DNA of 60,402 nt, taken from assembly GCA_937996535.1 (NCBI GenBank), contig CALKVF010000090.1, forward strand, positions 1 to 60,402. The letters run 5' to 3'. Below the pieces are notes generated by a model. That model worked only from the letters and a program-made list of their open reading frames with translations. It was not told the DNA's origin and made no database searches. The position numbers were made by a program, and so were the translations under genes. The stretch's first letter is position 1. The number at the start of each line of letters is the position of its first letter. The stretch comes from an uncultured Novosphingobium sp. Its GTDB lineage: Bacteria; Pseudomonadota; Alphaproteobacteria; Sphingomonadales; Sphingomonadaceae. This document shows positions 52,357-60,402 of this stretch, one piece after another.

Positions 52357-53004
52357 TCAGGCGTGGTCGATCACCAGGCTGTCGATTTCGTTGGCGACGT
52401 CCTCGAAGGCATCGGCGATGCGCTCAAGGTGCTTGTAGATCTCGCGGCTGACCATGAAGGCCAGCGGATCGGACTTGGCCTTCTGCGCCAGGAACGCGGC
52501 CTTCATGCCGGCGTCGTGCAGACCATCGACCTGCCCTTCAAGCTGGACGATACGCCCCGTCAACTCGTGCAGACGGTGGCCGTTGCGCTCAACATCGCGC
52601 AGCAGCGGCAGGGCTTCGGCGATCAGACGGCTGGCATCGAGCGTCAGCAGCGCGATATCCTTCATCTGCGGATCGAAGCTGGCGACTTCGAACAGCTCGA
52701 TCGCGGTGGCGGTGGCGTTCATTTCGTCGACGGTATCGTCCATCGCCCCGATCAGCGAGGTGATTGCCCCGCGATCAAACGGCGCGAGGAAGGTCTGGCG
52801 CACTTCGTGCAGCGTTTCGCGGATCACTTCGTCGCAGGCGTGTTCGCGGTCGTGGATGGTGCGCAGGTGCGCGCCGCGATCGCCTTCGCCCGACGTCAGC
52901 TTGACGAGCGCTTCGGCCGCTTCGCCCATCTTGGCGGCGTGCCGTTCGAACAGGACGTAAAAATCGCCCGACTTAGGCAGCAGGCGCTGAAACCAACCGA
53001 ACAT
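52357..53004 (-). CDS. DUF47 (PhoU-like) phosphate transport accessory
   Basis: Cytoplasmic helical protein of 215 residues of the DUF47/TIGR00153 family, related to PhoU. It opens with MFGWFQRLLPKSGDFYVLFE and contains ExxxD-rich helices (HACDEVIRETLHEV, MDDTVDEM) that bind metals in relatives. These proteins gate the adjacent PiT permease. ATG 53004; an extension to 53022 is unlikely. It is the first gene of the pair. Confidence 0.9.
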   Translation of the reverse strand: MFGWFQRLLPKSGDFYVLFERHAAKMGEAAEALVKLTSGEGDRGAHLRTIHDREHACDEVIRETLHEVRQTFLAPFDRGAITSLIGAMDDTVDEMNATATAIELFEVASFDPQMKDIALLTLDASRLIAEALPLLRDVERNGHRLHELTGRIVQLEGQVDGLHDAGMKAAFLAQKAKSDPLAFMVSREIYKHLERIADAFEDVANEIDSLVIDHA

Positions 53005-53120
53005 GAGTGCATTCCCCCTCAAATTGCGCGGCCCCTATGGCACTGGCCCAAGGGATTGGCCATTGCGTTGTTTGCAACCGCCCGCGCCTGTCCACAGTTC
53101 CCCCATGGCGGCGCGCCTGC

Positions 53121-54035
53121 TCAATGCAGGCTGGAATCGAGCGGGCGCACGTAAATCCGTGTGACCACGGGAAATTGCCGGGCCACGGCTTGTTCGATGT
53201 CGCGTACGGTCTGTTCCACCTCGCGGGCGGTGATCGCATCGTCGAAGTCGGCGCTGATCACGCTGACCACCATGTCGGGCGCCTGGTGGACGGTCAGCAC
53301 CTCGTGGACCGCGATCACCCCGGCATGGCCCGCCGCACAGGCGCGAATCGCCTCGACCAGCTCGGGATCGGCACTTTCACCAATCAGCAGGCCCTTGGCC
53401 TCGATCAGCAGCATCACCGCGATCGCCCCCAGCACCAGCCCGATCAGCACCGAGGCCAGCCCATCCCACAGCGGATTGCCGGTAAGCACCGCCAGCGCGA
53501 TGCCGCCCCCGGCAATCGCCAGCCCGGCCAGCGCGCCCGCATTTTCCAGCAGGACGATCAGGGTCGGCGCATCCTTGGTATCCATCAGCGCACGCAGCAC
53601 CGACTTGCTGCCCCGCGCGCGGTTGAATTCGCGCAGCGCCTCCCAGGTCGACCAGCCTTCGAGCACGGCGGCAAGCGCCAGCACAGCAAAAGCAATCGCA
53701 ATGTCCTTGGTCGGCTCGGGGTGCAGGATGTGCAGCACCCCTTCGTAGAGCGAGACCCCGGCCCCGAGCGAGAACACCAGGATCGCGACCACGAAGCTCC
53801 AGAAATACAGCTCGCGCCCATAGCCCAGCGGATGCTGGCCATCGGCCGCCTTGCGGCTGCGGCGGCTGCCGTGGAGCAGCAGCACGTGGTTGGTGGAATC
53901 GACGAGGCTATGAACCCCTTCGGTAATCATCGCCGATGATCCCGTCAGCGCGGCGGCGGCAAATTTGGCCGCCGCAATCCCGAGATTGGCGGCCAGCGCC
54001 GTGACGATCACCCGGGTAGAACCGTGTCCGGCCAT
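53121..54035 (-). CDS. CDF-family cation transporter, ZnT9-like metal site
   Basis: Inner-membrane protein of 304 residues with six membrane segments. TM2 keeps HxxxD in EGVHSLVDS, but the TM5 site reads LLENAGALAG instead of HxxxD or DxxxD, an acidic-Asn pattern recalling the SLC30A9/ZnT9 group. The metal handled, or even whether it transports metal, is unclear. The C-terminal cytoplasmic domain is present. ATG 54035. Divergent from a serine hydrolase gene; the first CDF protein at 26 kb has a normal site. Confidence 0.8.
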   Translation of the reverse strand: MAGHGSTRVIVTALAANLGIAAAKFAAAALTGSSAMITEGVHSLVDSTNHVLLLHGSRRSRKAADGQHPLGYGRELYFWSFVVAILVFSLGAGVSLYEGVLHILHPEPTKDIAIAFAVLALAAVLEGWSTWEALREFNRARGSKSVLRALMDTKDAPTLIVLLENAGALAGLAIAGGGIALAVLTGNPLWDGLASVLIGLVLGAIAVMLLIEAKGLLIGESADPELVEAIRACAAGHAGVIAVHEVLTVHQAPDMVVSVISADFDDAITAREVEQTVRDIEQAVARQFPVVTRIYVRPLDSSLH

Positions 54036-54106
54036 GCGCGTCTCCCTCCTGTCATCCGCAAACCTACGCGCTTGCACGGTGGCTGCAAGGGACTAGGCTT
54101 GCAGCG

Positions 54107-55501
54107 ATGAACCGCCTGATTTGCGCCATTACTGCCGCCCTGCTGCCGCTTGCCCCGCTCCACGCGCAGGAACTGGCGCCCGATGAAGTCAGCGCGATCG
54201 ATGCTCTGGTCACCAAGACCCTGCACGACAGCGGGGTGCCCGCTGCCGAAATCGCGGTGGTGCGCGGCGGCGAAGTCGTGCTCGAACGCGGCTGGGGCAA
54301 GCCATCGGACACGATTGCCGATGCCGATCCGCAATTGCCGTTCCAGATCGCGTCGAATTCCAAGCAGTTCCTCGCCGCGCTGATGCTGCTGCTTGAGGAT
54401 GACGGCAAGCTCAGCCTCGATGACACAGTGGCGAAATGGCTGCCCGGGGTCACCGATGCCGATCGGATGACCCTGCGTCAGTTGCTGTCCCACACCGCCG
54501 GGCTGCAGGATTTCTGGCCCCAGGACTATGCCTTCGCGGCGATGGAGCAGCCGGTCGCCCCGGCGCAGATCGTTTCGCGCTGGGGTACGCGGGCGCTCGA
54601 TTACCCGCCCGGCACACGCTGGCAGTATTCAAACACGGGCTATGTCGTGGCCGGGATGATCGCTGAAAAGGCTGGCGGCGCGCCGCTGTGGCAGCAGTTT
54701 GAAGAGCGCCTGTTCAAGCCGCTTGGCATCCATCCCTACCCGCTTGATGCCACCAACGGCGCGGGCTTTCCGCAAGGCTACCACCGCTTTGCTCTGGGCC
54801 CGGTGCGCGCTGCCACCCCGCCCGCGCCAGGCTGGCTGTGGGCCGCGGGCGAAATCGCGATGAACGCCGGCGAACTGGCCGAATGGGACATCGCCCGGAT
54901 GAACCGCACCCTGCTTCCCGCCGCCGACTGGGAGGAAATGGAACGCCCGGTCCGGCTCGCCGATGGGACCAGCAACGGCTATGGCCTGGGCATCTACAAC
55001 CGCACCGCAGGCGGGCGCCGGGTGATCGACCATGGCGGAGAATCGGTGGGATTCCTCTCGCAAAACACCGTCTGGCCTGATGACCGGGTGGCCATCGTGG
55101 TGCTGACCAATGCGGACTTTTCAGGCACGACAGCCGCGCTGACCAGCGGCATCGCCGAGATCGTCATGCCCCGCGCCGCCGAAGCCCAGACCAGCGAGGC
55201 TCCGCGCACCGAGGACGCGCGCCTCGCCGCCGCCGCGCTGCTCGGCGGCAAGATCGACCCGGCGCAGTTCACCGACAATGCCCGCTATTACTTCACGGCC
55301 CAGGTGCTGGCCGATTACCGCGCCAGCCTTGCCCCGCTCGGCCCCTTGAAAGCGATCCAGCCCGCCCGGCCGCCCCGCCTGCGCGGCGGCTTCGTCAACC
55401 GGGTGTTCAAGCTGACTTTCGCCAAGCGCAGCCTCACGCTCAGCACCTATGCCGAACCGGGTGAGCACGGCCGCTGGGAACAGTTCCTGATCGGGGAATA
55501 A
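54107..55501 (+). CDS. Secreted serine hydrolase, beta-lactamase class C-like
   Basis: Protein of 464 residues with a signal peptide (AITAALLPLAPLHAQ). The active site has S83-N-S-K86 (SxxK), YSN in WQYSNTGY and HGG in DHGGESVGF, the class C/esterase layout. A C-terminal beta-rich domain of ~120 residues (from about residue 345) follows, as in DUF3471-type lipocalin-like tails. Substrate unknown; D-alanyl peptides, esters or lactones are possible. Its ATG 54107 is 71 bp from the divergent CDF gene. Confidence 0.87.
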   Translation: MNRLICAITAALLPLAPLHAQELAPDEVSAIDALVTKTLHDSGVPAAEIAVVRGGEVVLERGWGKPSDTIADADPQLPFQIASNSKQFLAALMLLLEDDGKLSLDDTVAKWLPGVTDADRMTLRQLLSHTAGLQDFWPQDYAFAAMEQPVAPAQIVSRWGTRALDYPPGTRWQYSNTGYVVAGMIAEKAGGAPLWQQFEERLFKPLGIHPYPLDATNGAGFPQGYHRFALGPVRAATPPAPGWLWAAGEIAMNAGELAEWDIARMNRTLLPAADWEEMERPVRLADGTSNGYGLGIYNRTAGGRRVIDHGGESVGFLSQNTVWPDDRVAIVVLTNADFSGTTAALTSGIAEIVMPRAAEAQTSEAPRTEDARLAAAALLGGKIDPAQFTDNARYYFTAQVLADYRASLAPLGPLKAIQPARPPRLRGGFVNRVFKLTFAKRSLTLSTYAEPGEHGRWEQFLIGE

Positions 55502-55505
55502 ACGC

Positions 55506-56504
55506 TCAGAGCCAGCCGATCCGGCGGAAGCGCAGATAGAGCCCGCCGCAGACCAGCAGGATCACGCTCCACACCGCCGGATAGCCCCAGGCCTTGTGCA
55601 GTTCGGGCATGTAATCGAAGTTCATGCCGTAAATCCCGGCAATCGCGGTCGGCACGGCCAGGATCGCGGCCCAGGCGGCCAGTTGACGGGTCATGTCGCC
55701 CTGGCGGTGCTGTTCGAGCAGGGCGGCGGTCTCCACCACGCTGGCCAACGTATCCTTGAGGCTGGCGACCCGCGCCATGGTCCGGCGCACATGATCGAGC
55801 ACATCGCGGAACCAGATCCGCGCGCCCGGGTCGATCACCGGCAGGTCGGTGATCGCCAGCCGCTCGCAGACCTCTTCCATCGGCCCGGCGATCCGCTGAA
55901 ACCGGCGGAACTGGCGGCGCAGGCGGAAGATGCGGCGGATGGTCGAGGGTTCGGGGAAGGCGTCGATCGCGCGCTCCTCGATCGCCTGCACGGCTTCCTC
56001 CAGCCGCTCAAGGATCGGCTGATAGCCATCGACCACGAAATCGAGGATCGCATGGGCGACATAGTCGGGCCCTTCGGCCAGCCGTTCGGCATCGCTTTCC
56101 AGCCGCTGGCGCAGCCGGTCATGCGCGCGGGTCGATCCCATCCGCACCGTGACCACGAAATCATTGCCCAGGAAGATCGCGGTCTGGCCGTAGCTGATGT
56201 TCTCGCCATCGGCGATCGCGGCGGTGCGGGTCACGATGAACAGTTGCCGCCCATAGAGATCGATCTTGGGCATCTGCTGGGGATTGAGCGCATCTTCCAC
56301 CGCGAGGGGATGCAGCGCGAACTGGGTGCGCACGGCCTCCATCTCGGTCGCGGTGGGATCGGCCAGCCCGACCCAGTCGAACCCGCGTTCGGGCAGCAAG
56401 GTGCGCTCGGCTCCGTCGATCGGCAGATGGGGGTCACGAAGTTGGCCGCCGGCATAACGGCGCGAAGCAATGATCGGCATTGCCTTGGTCTGGCAAATGC
56501 CCAT
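55506..56504 (-). CDS. corA: CorA-type magnesium/metal channel
   Basis: Pentameric divalent cation channel of 332 residues. A cytoplasmic N-terminal alpha/beta domain and long helices end in two membrane segments; the pore motif is GIYGMNFDYMPE, matching the GMN signature of CorA/Mrs2. The C terminus is basic (RFRRIGWL). Start ATG 56504 or ATG 56480 (MPIIASRRY); neither has a strong ribosome site. Convergent with the serine hydrolase, 4 bp apart. Confidence 0.9.
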   Translation of the reverse strand: MGICQTKAMPIIASRRYAGGQLRDPHLPIDGAERTLLPERGFDWVGLADPTATEMEAVRTQFALHPLAVEDALNPQQMPKIDLYGRQLFIVTRTAAIADGENISYGQTAIFLGNDFVVTVRMGSTRAHDRLRQRLESDAERLAEGPDYVAHAILDFVVDGYQPILERLEEAVQAIEERAIDAFPEPSTIRRIFRLRRQFRRFQRIAGPMEEVCERLAITDLPVIDPGARIWFRDVLDHVRRTMARVASLKDTLASVVETAALLEQHRQGDMTRQLAAWAAILAVPTAIAGIYGMNFDYMPELHKAWGYPAVWSVILLVCGGLYLRFRRIGWL

Positions 56505-56585
56505 GATGCTGGCAATCCCGCTTGCAGTCAGCTAGGTTGCGACGCGAAACTTATAACAATGTCAATATTTGGGAGAAGTCGGACA

Positions 56586-58076
56586 ATGAACGCACTGTCG
56601 CCTGTGGAGGAATGCCTCGACATGATCATCGTCGGGGCCGGGCTTTCCGGCATCGGCATGGCGGTTCACCTGCGCCAGGATTGCCCGGGCAAGACCTTTG
56701 CGATCCTTGATCGGCGCGAGCAGCTGGGCGGCACCTGGGATCTGTTCCGTTATCCCGGGATCCGTTCGGACAGCGACATGCACACCCTGGGCTTCGCCTT
56801 TGCGCCGTGGAAGCACGAAAAGTCGATCGCCGATGGTCCCTCGATTCTCAACTATTTGGACGAGATCACCGACGAGCACGATCTGCGCTCGCACATGCGC
56901 TTTGGCCAGAAGGTCATCAGCGCCGACTGGGATAGCGATGCCGCGCGCTGGGTGGTGACCACCGAAGCCGCCGACGGCACCCGCCAGCGCGTGCTCGGGC
57001 GGTTCCTGTTCCTCGGCTCGGGCTATTATGACTACGACGATCCCTATGATGCTGGCTTCAAGGGCCGGAGCAAGTTCAAGGGCACGATCATCCACCCGCA
57101 GTTCTGGCCCGAAGATTTCGACTACACCGGCAAGAAGGTGGTGGTGATCGGTTCGGGCGCCACTGCGGTGACCATCGTCCCGTCGATGGCCAAGGCCGGC
57201 GCGGGCCATGTCACCATGCTCCAGCGCACCCCGACCTGGATGGTCAGCCGCCCGGCGCGCGATAAATTCGCCAACACCCTGCGCAAGTTCCTGCCCGAAA
57301 AGGTGGCCTATGCCCTGACCCGCGCGAAGAACATCTTCATGCAGGATCTGGTCTACAAGCGCGCCCGCGCCAACCCGGACAAGGTCAAGCAGTTCCTCGA
57401 AGGCCAGCTGCGCGAAAACCTTGGCCCCAACTATTCTGAAGCGGATTTCACCCCACCCTACAACCCATGGGAACAGCGCCTGTGCCTGGTGCCCGATGCC
57501 GATTTCTTCACCGCGATCAACGAGGGCAAGGCCTCGGTCGTCACCGACCACATCGACAGCTTCGATGCCACCGGGATCAAGCTCAAGTCGGGCGAACACA
57601 TCGATGCCGACGTGATCGTCACCGCCACCGGCCTCAAGATGGTCTTTGCCGGCAAGATCGCGGTCAGCGTCGATGGCAAGCCGGTCGATTTCAGCCAGCA
57701 CTATTTCTACCGCAACTGCATGTTCTCGAACGTGCCCAACATGGCCGGGGTGTTTGGCTACCTCAACGCCAGCTGGACGCTGCGGGTGGACATCATCGGC
57801 GATTACCTGACCCGGCTGATCAACGCGATGGATGCCAACAAGGTGCAGGTCGCCACGCCGGCCATGCCCGCCGGCAGCGAACCCGAAGTCGATGACATCT
57901 TCGACTTCTCGTCGGGCTACATCCAGCGTGGCAAGGACCAGATGCCGCGCAACGCGGCAAGCCTGCCGTGGCGGCTCAACCAGGACTATCGCCGTGACCG
58001 GCAGGACATGCGCCACGCCCCGATCGACGATGGGGTGATGCAGTTCGCCCGGGCGCGGAGCAAGGTGGGGGCGTAA
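56586..58076 (+). CDS. Baeyer-Villiger flavin monooxygenase (EthA-like)
   Basis: NADPH-dependent FAD enzyme of 496 residues that inserts oxygen next to a ketone, or oxidises sulfides. FAD site GAGLSG (17-22), Baeyer-Villiger fingerprint FxGxxxHxxxWP seen as FKGTIIHPQFWP (164-175), and NADPH site GSGATA (189-194). The start chosen is ATG 56586 with GGGAGAAG upstream; ATG 56559 would add nine residues. The short gap to corA has an AT-rich stretch with ACAATGTCA, a possible TetR-type half-site. Natural substrate unknown. Confidence 0.9.
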   Translation: MNALSPVEECLDMIIVGAGLSGIGMAVHLRQDCPGKTFAILDRREQLGGTWDLFRYPGIRSDSDMHTLGFAFAPWKHEKSIADGPSILNYLDEITDEHDLRSHMRFGQKVISADWDSDAARWVVTTEAADGTRQRVLGRFLFLGSGYYDYDDPYDAGFKGRSKFKGTIIHPQFWPEDFDYTGKKVVVIGSGATAVTIVPSMAKAGAGHVTMLQRTPTWMVSRPARDKFANTLRKFLPEKVAYALTRAKNIFMQDLVYKRARANPDKVKQFLEGQLRENLGPNYSEADFTPPYNPWEQRLCLVPDADFFTAINEGKASVVTDHIDSFDATGIKLKSGEHIDADVIVTATGLKMVFAGKIAVSVDGKPVDFSQHYFYRNCMFSNVPNMAGVFGYLNASWTLRVDIIGDYLTRLINAMDANKVQVATPAMPAGSEPEVDDIFDFSSGYIQRGKDQMPRNAASLPWRLNQDYRRDRQDMRHAPIDDGVMQFARARSKVGA

Positions 58077-58118
58077 CTGCGCCTTCCCCCTGCGCGCCGC
58101 AGCGGCTAAGCCCGGCTC

Positions 58119-58880
58119 ATGGCTGATTCATCACGCATCTGGACCGCTGCCCTGATCGTCGTCGGAGACGAAATCCTCTCGGGCCGCACGCAGGACAAGA
58201 ACATCGCCCAGGTCGCAATCTGGCTGGGCGTGCAGGGCATTCGCCTTGCCGAAGTGCGGGTCGTGCCCGATGTGACCGAGTGCATCGTCGAGGCGGTCAA
58301 CCAGCTGCGGGCGCGCAACGACTATCTGTTCACCACCGGCGGGATCGGGCCGACCCACGATGACATCACTGTCGATGCCGTGGCCGAGGCGCTGGGCGTG
58401 GGCGTGGTGATCCATCCCGAAGCCCGCGCGATCCTTGAACGTTATTACGAAACGCGCGGCGGGCTCAACGAGGCGCGGCTGCGCATGGCCCGAGTGCCCG
58501 ATGGGGCGGACCTGATCCCCAACCGCATGTCGGGCGCCCCCGGGATCCAGATCGGCAACCTGTTCCTGATGGCGGGCGTGCCCTCGATCACGGCCGGGAT
58601 GCTCGATGCGCTGACCGGCACGCTCGAAGGCGGGCTTCCGCTGCTCTCGCAAACGCTGGGGTCGTGGGTTGCCGAAAGCGAAATCGCCGACCTGCTGCGC
58701 GAAACCGAAAAGGCCCATGAAGGCTGCGCGATCGGCAGCTATCCCTTCTTCCGCGAAGGCCGGGTTGGCGCGAACTTCGTGGTGCGGTCGACCGACAATG
58801 CCGTGATCGAAGCAGTGATGGCCGCGCTCAGCACTGGTCTTGCCGCGCTGGGGCGCGATGCGGTGCCGGGTGGGATCTAG
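58119..58880 (+). CDS. CinA-N (COG1058) molybdopterin-binding-like protein
   Basis: Protein of 253 residues with the MoaB/MogA-like fold: VVGDEILSGRTQDKN near the start and FTTGGIGPTHDDIT in the middle. This is the N-terminal domain of CinA, without the C-terminal nicotinamide-nucleotide amidase (PncC) domain. CinA proteins are linked to NAD salvage (ADP-ribose/NMN) and competence. The last 23 bases overlap the next gene. Confidence 0.9.
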   Translation: MADSSRIWTAALIVVGDEILSGRTQDKNIAQVAIWLGVQGIRLAEVRVVPDVTECIVEAVNQLRARNDYLFTTGGIGPTHDDITVDAVAEALGVGVVIHPEARAILERYYETRGGLNEARLRMARVPDGADLIPNRMSGAPGIQIGNLFLMAGVPSITAGMLDALTGTLEGGLPLLSQTLGSWVAESEIADLLRETEKAHEGCAIGSYPFFREGRVGANFVVRSTDNAVIEAVMAALSTGLAALGRDAVPGGI

Positions 58881-59433
58881 CCGCGCTGCGCCGGGCCTTG
58901 CGGCCCTAGCGCTGACGCTCACCGCCTGCACGCCGGCCCTGCCGCGCTTCGAAGCCGCGCTGGCCGCCAATGACAGCGCCACGGCGGCGCTGCGCCAATG
59001 GTGCGCCGCACGGCAGATCGCCGATCCCGCCGCCATCCGCGCCATGCCTGCCCCGGGTGAGGGTGCCCCGCCCCCGGCCGATGCCGCCACCTTGCTGCAG
59101 GTCGAGACGCCAGCCGCGCTGGGCTATCGCCACGTCCGGCTGAGTTGCGGCGCTGCGGTGCTATCAGAGGCGCACAACTGGTATGTCCCCGCCCGGCTGA
59201 CCGCGCCGATGAACGCCGCGCTGGCCAGCACCGACACCCCGTTCGGCACAGTGGCCGCGCCGCTGCATTTCACGCGCGAGCGGCTGGCCAGCCAGCACGG
59301 AGCCGGAGCAGGCTGCCCGGCGGGCACCATCCTGACCCACCGCGCGCTGCTGCGCCTGCCCGATGGCGCGCCGCTGGCGCTGGTGGTGGAATGCTATACC
59401 CGCGCCAACCTGCAGCGCCGATCAGCAGCCTGA
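58858..59433 (+). CDS. Lipoprotein, chorismate lyase-like fold
   Basis: Protein of 191 residues. Lipoprotein signal with C24 in ALTLTAC. The core (RHVRLSCGAAVLSEAHNWYVPARLT...DTPFGTVAAP) resembles chorismate lyase/UTRA-fold proteins with unknown substrate. ATG 58858 overlaps cinA by 23 bases; GTG 58870 is an alternative start. Function cannot be stated. Confidence 0.6.
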   Translation: MRCRVGSSRAAPGLAALALTLTACTPALPRFEAALAANDSATAALRQWCAARQIADPAAIRAMPAPGEGAPPPADAATLLQVETPAALGYRHVRLSCGAAVLSEAHNWYVPARLTAPMNAALASTDTPFGTVAAPLHFTRERLASQHGAGAGCPAGTILTHRALLRLPDGAPLALVVECYTRANLQRRSAA

Positions 59434-59451
59434 AACCCAGCAGCCTGAAAC

Positions 59452-59484
59452 GAAAAGGGCCGGAGGTTTCCCCCCGGCCCCTTC
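59452..59484 (-). terminator. Terminator of rplA
   Basis: On the minus strand, AGGGGCCGGGGGG and CTCCGGCCCTTTT form a strong stem followed by a T run. It lies 20 bp past the rplA stop and may also serve the plus-strand lipoprotein gene. Confidence 0.85.
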
Positions 59485-59503
59485 TGTCTCGCTGGCAGAA
59501 CGC

Positions 59504-60205
59504 TTAGGCGCCCTGAACCTCGCCGAGGTCGATCTTCAGGCCCGGGCCCATCGACGACGACAGGCCGACCTTGCGGACGTACTTGCCCTTGGCGCCAGCC
59601 GGCTTCGACTTGACGACCGCATCGACGAAGGCTTCGAAGTTGGCCTTGAGCGCTTCGTTCGAGAACGACATCTTGCCGATCCCGCCGTGGATGATCCCGG
59701 CCTTTTCGACGCGAAATTCGATCTGACCGCCCTTGGCAGCCTTGACCGCTTCGGCGACGTTCGGGGTCACGGTGCCCAGCTTCGGGTTCGGCATCAGGCC
59801 CTTGGGGCCCAGCACCTTGCCGAGACGGCCGACCACACCCATCATGTCCGGCGTGGCGATCACGCGGCCATAATCGAGGTTACCAGCCTGCATGTCTTCG
59901 AGCAGGTCTTCGGCGCCAACCTTGTCGGCACCGGCGGCCAGCGCGGCTTCAGCCTTGTCGCCACGTGCGAACACGGCAACCTTGACGTCCTTGCCGGTGC
60001 CCGAGGGCAGCACGACCATCCCGCGGACCATCTGGTCGGCGTGACGCGGATCGACGCCCAGGTTCAGCGAAACTTCGAGGCTTTCGTCGAACTTGGTGGT
60101 CTTGAGATCCTTGAGCAGCTGGATTGCGGCGTCAACGCCGTAGTGCTGCTGGTTGTCGCCCAGCTTGGCGACGAGCGACTTCTGCTTCTTGGTCTGCTTC
60201 GTCAT
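59504..60205 (-). CDS. rplA: 50S ribosomal protein L1
   Basis: L1 forms the mobile stalk that releases deacylated tRNA, and represses its own operon in E. coli. 233 residues with the L1 core (PKGLMPNPKLGTV) and the C-terminal domain GTKGKYVRKV-type segment. ATG 60205 is three bases after the rplK stop. Part of the rplK-rplA unit. Confidence 0.97.
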   Translation of the reverse strand: MTKQTKKQKSLVAKLGDNQQHYGVDAAIQLLKDLKTTKFDESLEVSLNLGVDPRHADQMVRGMVVLPSGTGKDVKVAVFARGDKAEAALAAGADKVGAEDLLEDMQAGNLDYGRVIATPDMMGVVGRLGKVLGPKGLMPNPKLGTVTPNVAEAVKAAKGGQIEFRVEKAGIIHGGIGKMSFSNEALKANFEAFVDAVVKSKPAGAKGKYVRKVGLSSSMGPGLKIDLGEVQGA

Positions 60206-60208
60206 GTC

Positions 60209-60402
60209 TTAGCCCTCCACGACCTGCAGGCCCATCGAACGCGCGGAGCCTTCGATGATCTTGGTCGCCTGTTCGATGTCGTTGGCGTTGAGGTCGGCAA
60301 ACTTGGTCTGCGCGATTTCAGCCAGCTTCGAGCGAGCGATGGTTCCCGCCGAAACCTTGCCCGGCTCCTTCGAGCCCGACTTGAGGTTGGCAGCCTTCTT
60401 GA
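60209..60402 (-). CDS. rplK: 50S ribosomal protein L11, C-terminal part (cut by window edge)
   Basis: The last 63 codons of L11, read on the minus strand up to TAA 60209-60211. The sequence (KSGSKEPGKVSAGTIARSK, then IIEGSARSMGLQVVEG) matches the L11 RNA-binding domain and the conserved C-terminal GSARSMG. The N-terminal part lies beyond the right edge. L11 supports the GTPase-associated centre. Confidence 0.97.
   Translation of the reverse strand, partial: KKAANLKSGSKEPGKVSAGTIARSKLAEIAQTKFADLNANDIEQATKIIEGSARSMGLQVVEG

Noticed and set aside
55596..56585. Upstream extension of the monooxygenase frame
   Set aside because: It is antisense to corA; FAD-binding sequence and ribosome site support ATG 56586.

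Overview
The window is 60.4 kb of chromosomal DNA from a GC-rich alphaproteobacterium, most likely a sphingomonad (Sphingomonadales, Novosphingobium-like). The class call rests on a ChpT phosphotransferase (part of the alphaproteobacterial CtrA phosphorelay), a TIGR02186-type membrane protein known only from that class, and an RpoH sigma factor. The order call is inference, from the large TonB-dependent receptor, DUF3297 and the general gene mix. Nearly all of the window is tightly packed housekeeping DNA. I see no prophage, insertion sequence, CRISPR array or obvious genomic island; the one small gene with foreign-looking codon use is an XRE regulator near 48.7 kb.

Layout. 0-3.6 kb: end of valS, queE and a MATE pump in an overlapping run. 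3.6-9.6 kb, minus strand: HerA-like ATPase, TIGR02186 protein, TauE/SafE exporter, and a two-gene NfrB/NfrA-like surface polysaccharide cassette. 9.7-15.8 kb: NhaA, glyoxalase I, a TorF-type barrel, a PPP phosphatase overlapping UDP-glucose dehydrogenase, and a serine hydrolase. 15.8-22.9 kb: RNase P RNA, amidase, ChpT, PilZ, M67 peptidase, RluD, RpoH, an outer-membrane barrel, MtgA and an unknown secreted protein. 23-32 kb: TonB receptor, zinc-type CDF exporter, ClpX, ClpP, trigger factor and tRNA-Leu. 32-43 kb: SppA, pyrB with a pseudo-dihydroorotase, a ParA/ribbon-helix-helix/SPOR locus, Der, a CHAP hydrolase, DUF3297 and tRNA-Val. 43-51 kb: serS, surE and an nlpD-like gene, two small unknowns, rimO, an XRE regulator and a DEAD-box helicase. 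51-60.4 kb: cytochrome c, phosphate transport, a second CDF protein, a serine hydrolase, CorA, a Baeyer-Villiger monooxygenase, a CinA-N protein, a lipoprotein, rplA and the end of rplK.

Themes. Protein quality control is concentrated here (rpoH, clpX, clpP, tig, sppA). So is envelope and septal peptidoglycan work: MtgA, an amidase, a CHAP hydrolase, an NlpD-like factor with a degenerate LytM domain, and two SPOR proteins flanking a ParA/RHH pair. The best candidates for undescribed biology are: (1) the chromosomal ParA/RHH/SPOR locus with two tandem 11-bp repeats before its TTG start; (2) the NfrB-like synthase, which stops where the c-di-GMP-sensing domain should begin and is paired with a reduced NfrA-like barrel; (3) the dihydroorotase-like partner of PyrB, which has lost its metal ligands; (4) several dyad-rich leaders (serine hydrolase at 14.6 kb, unknown gene at 22.2 kb, XRE gene at 48.6 kb). 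Family assignments come from reading motifs, not from database searches.
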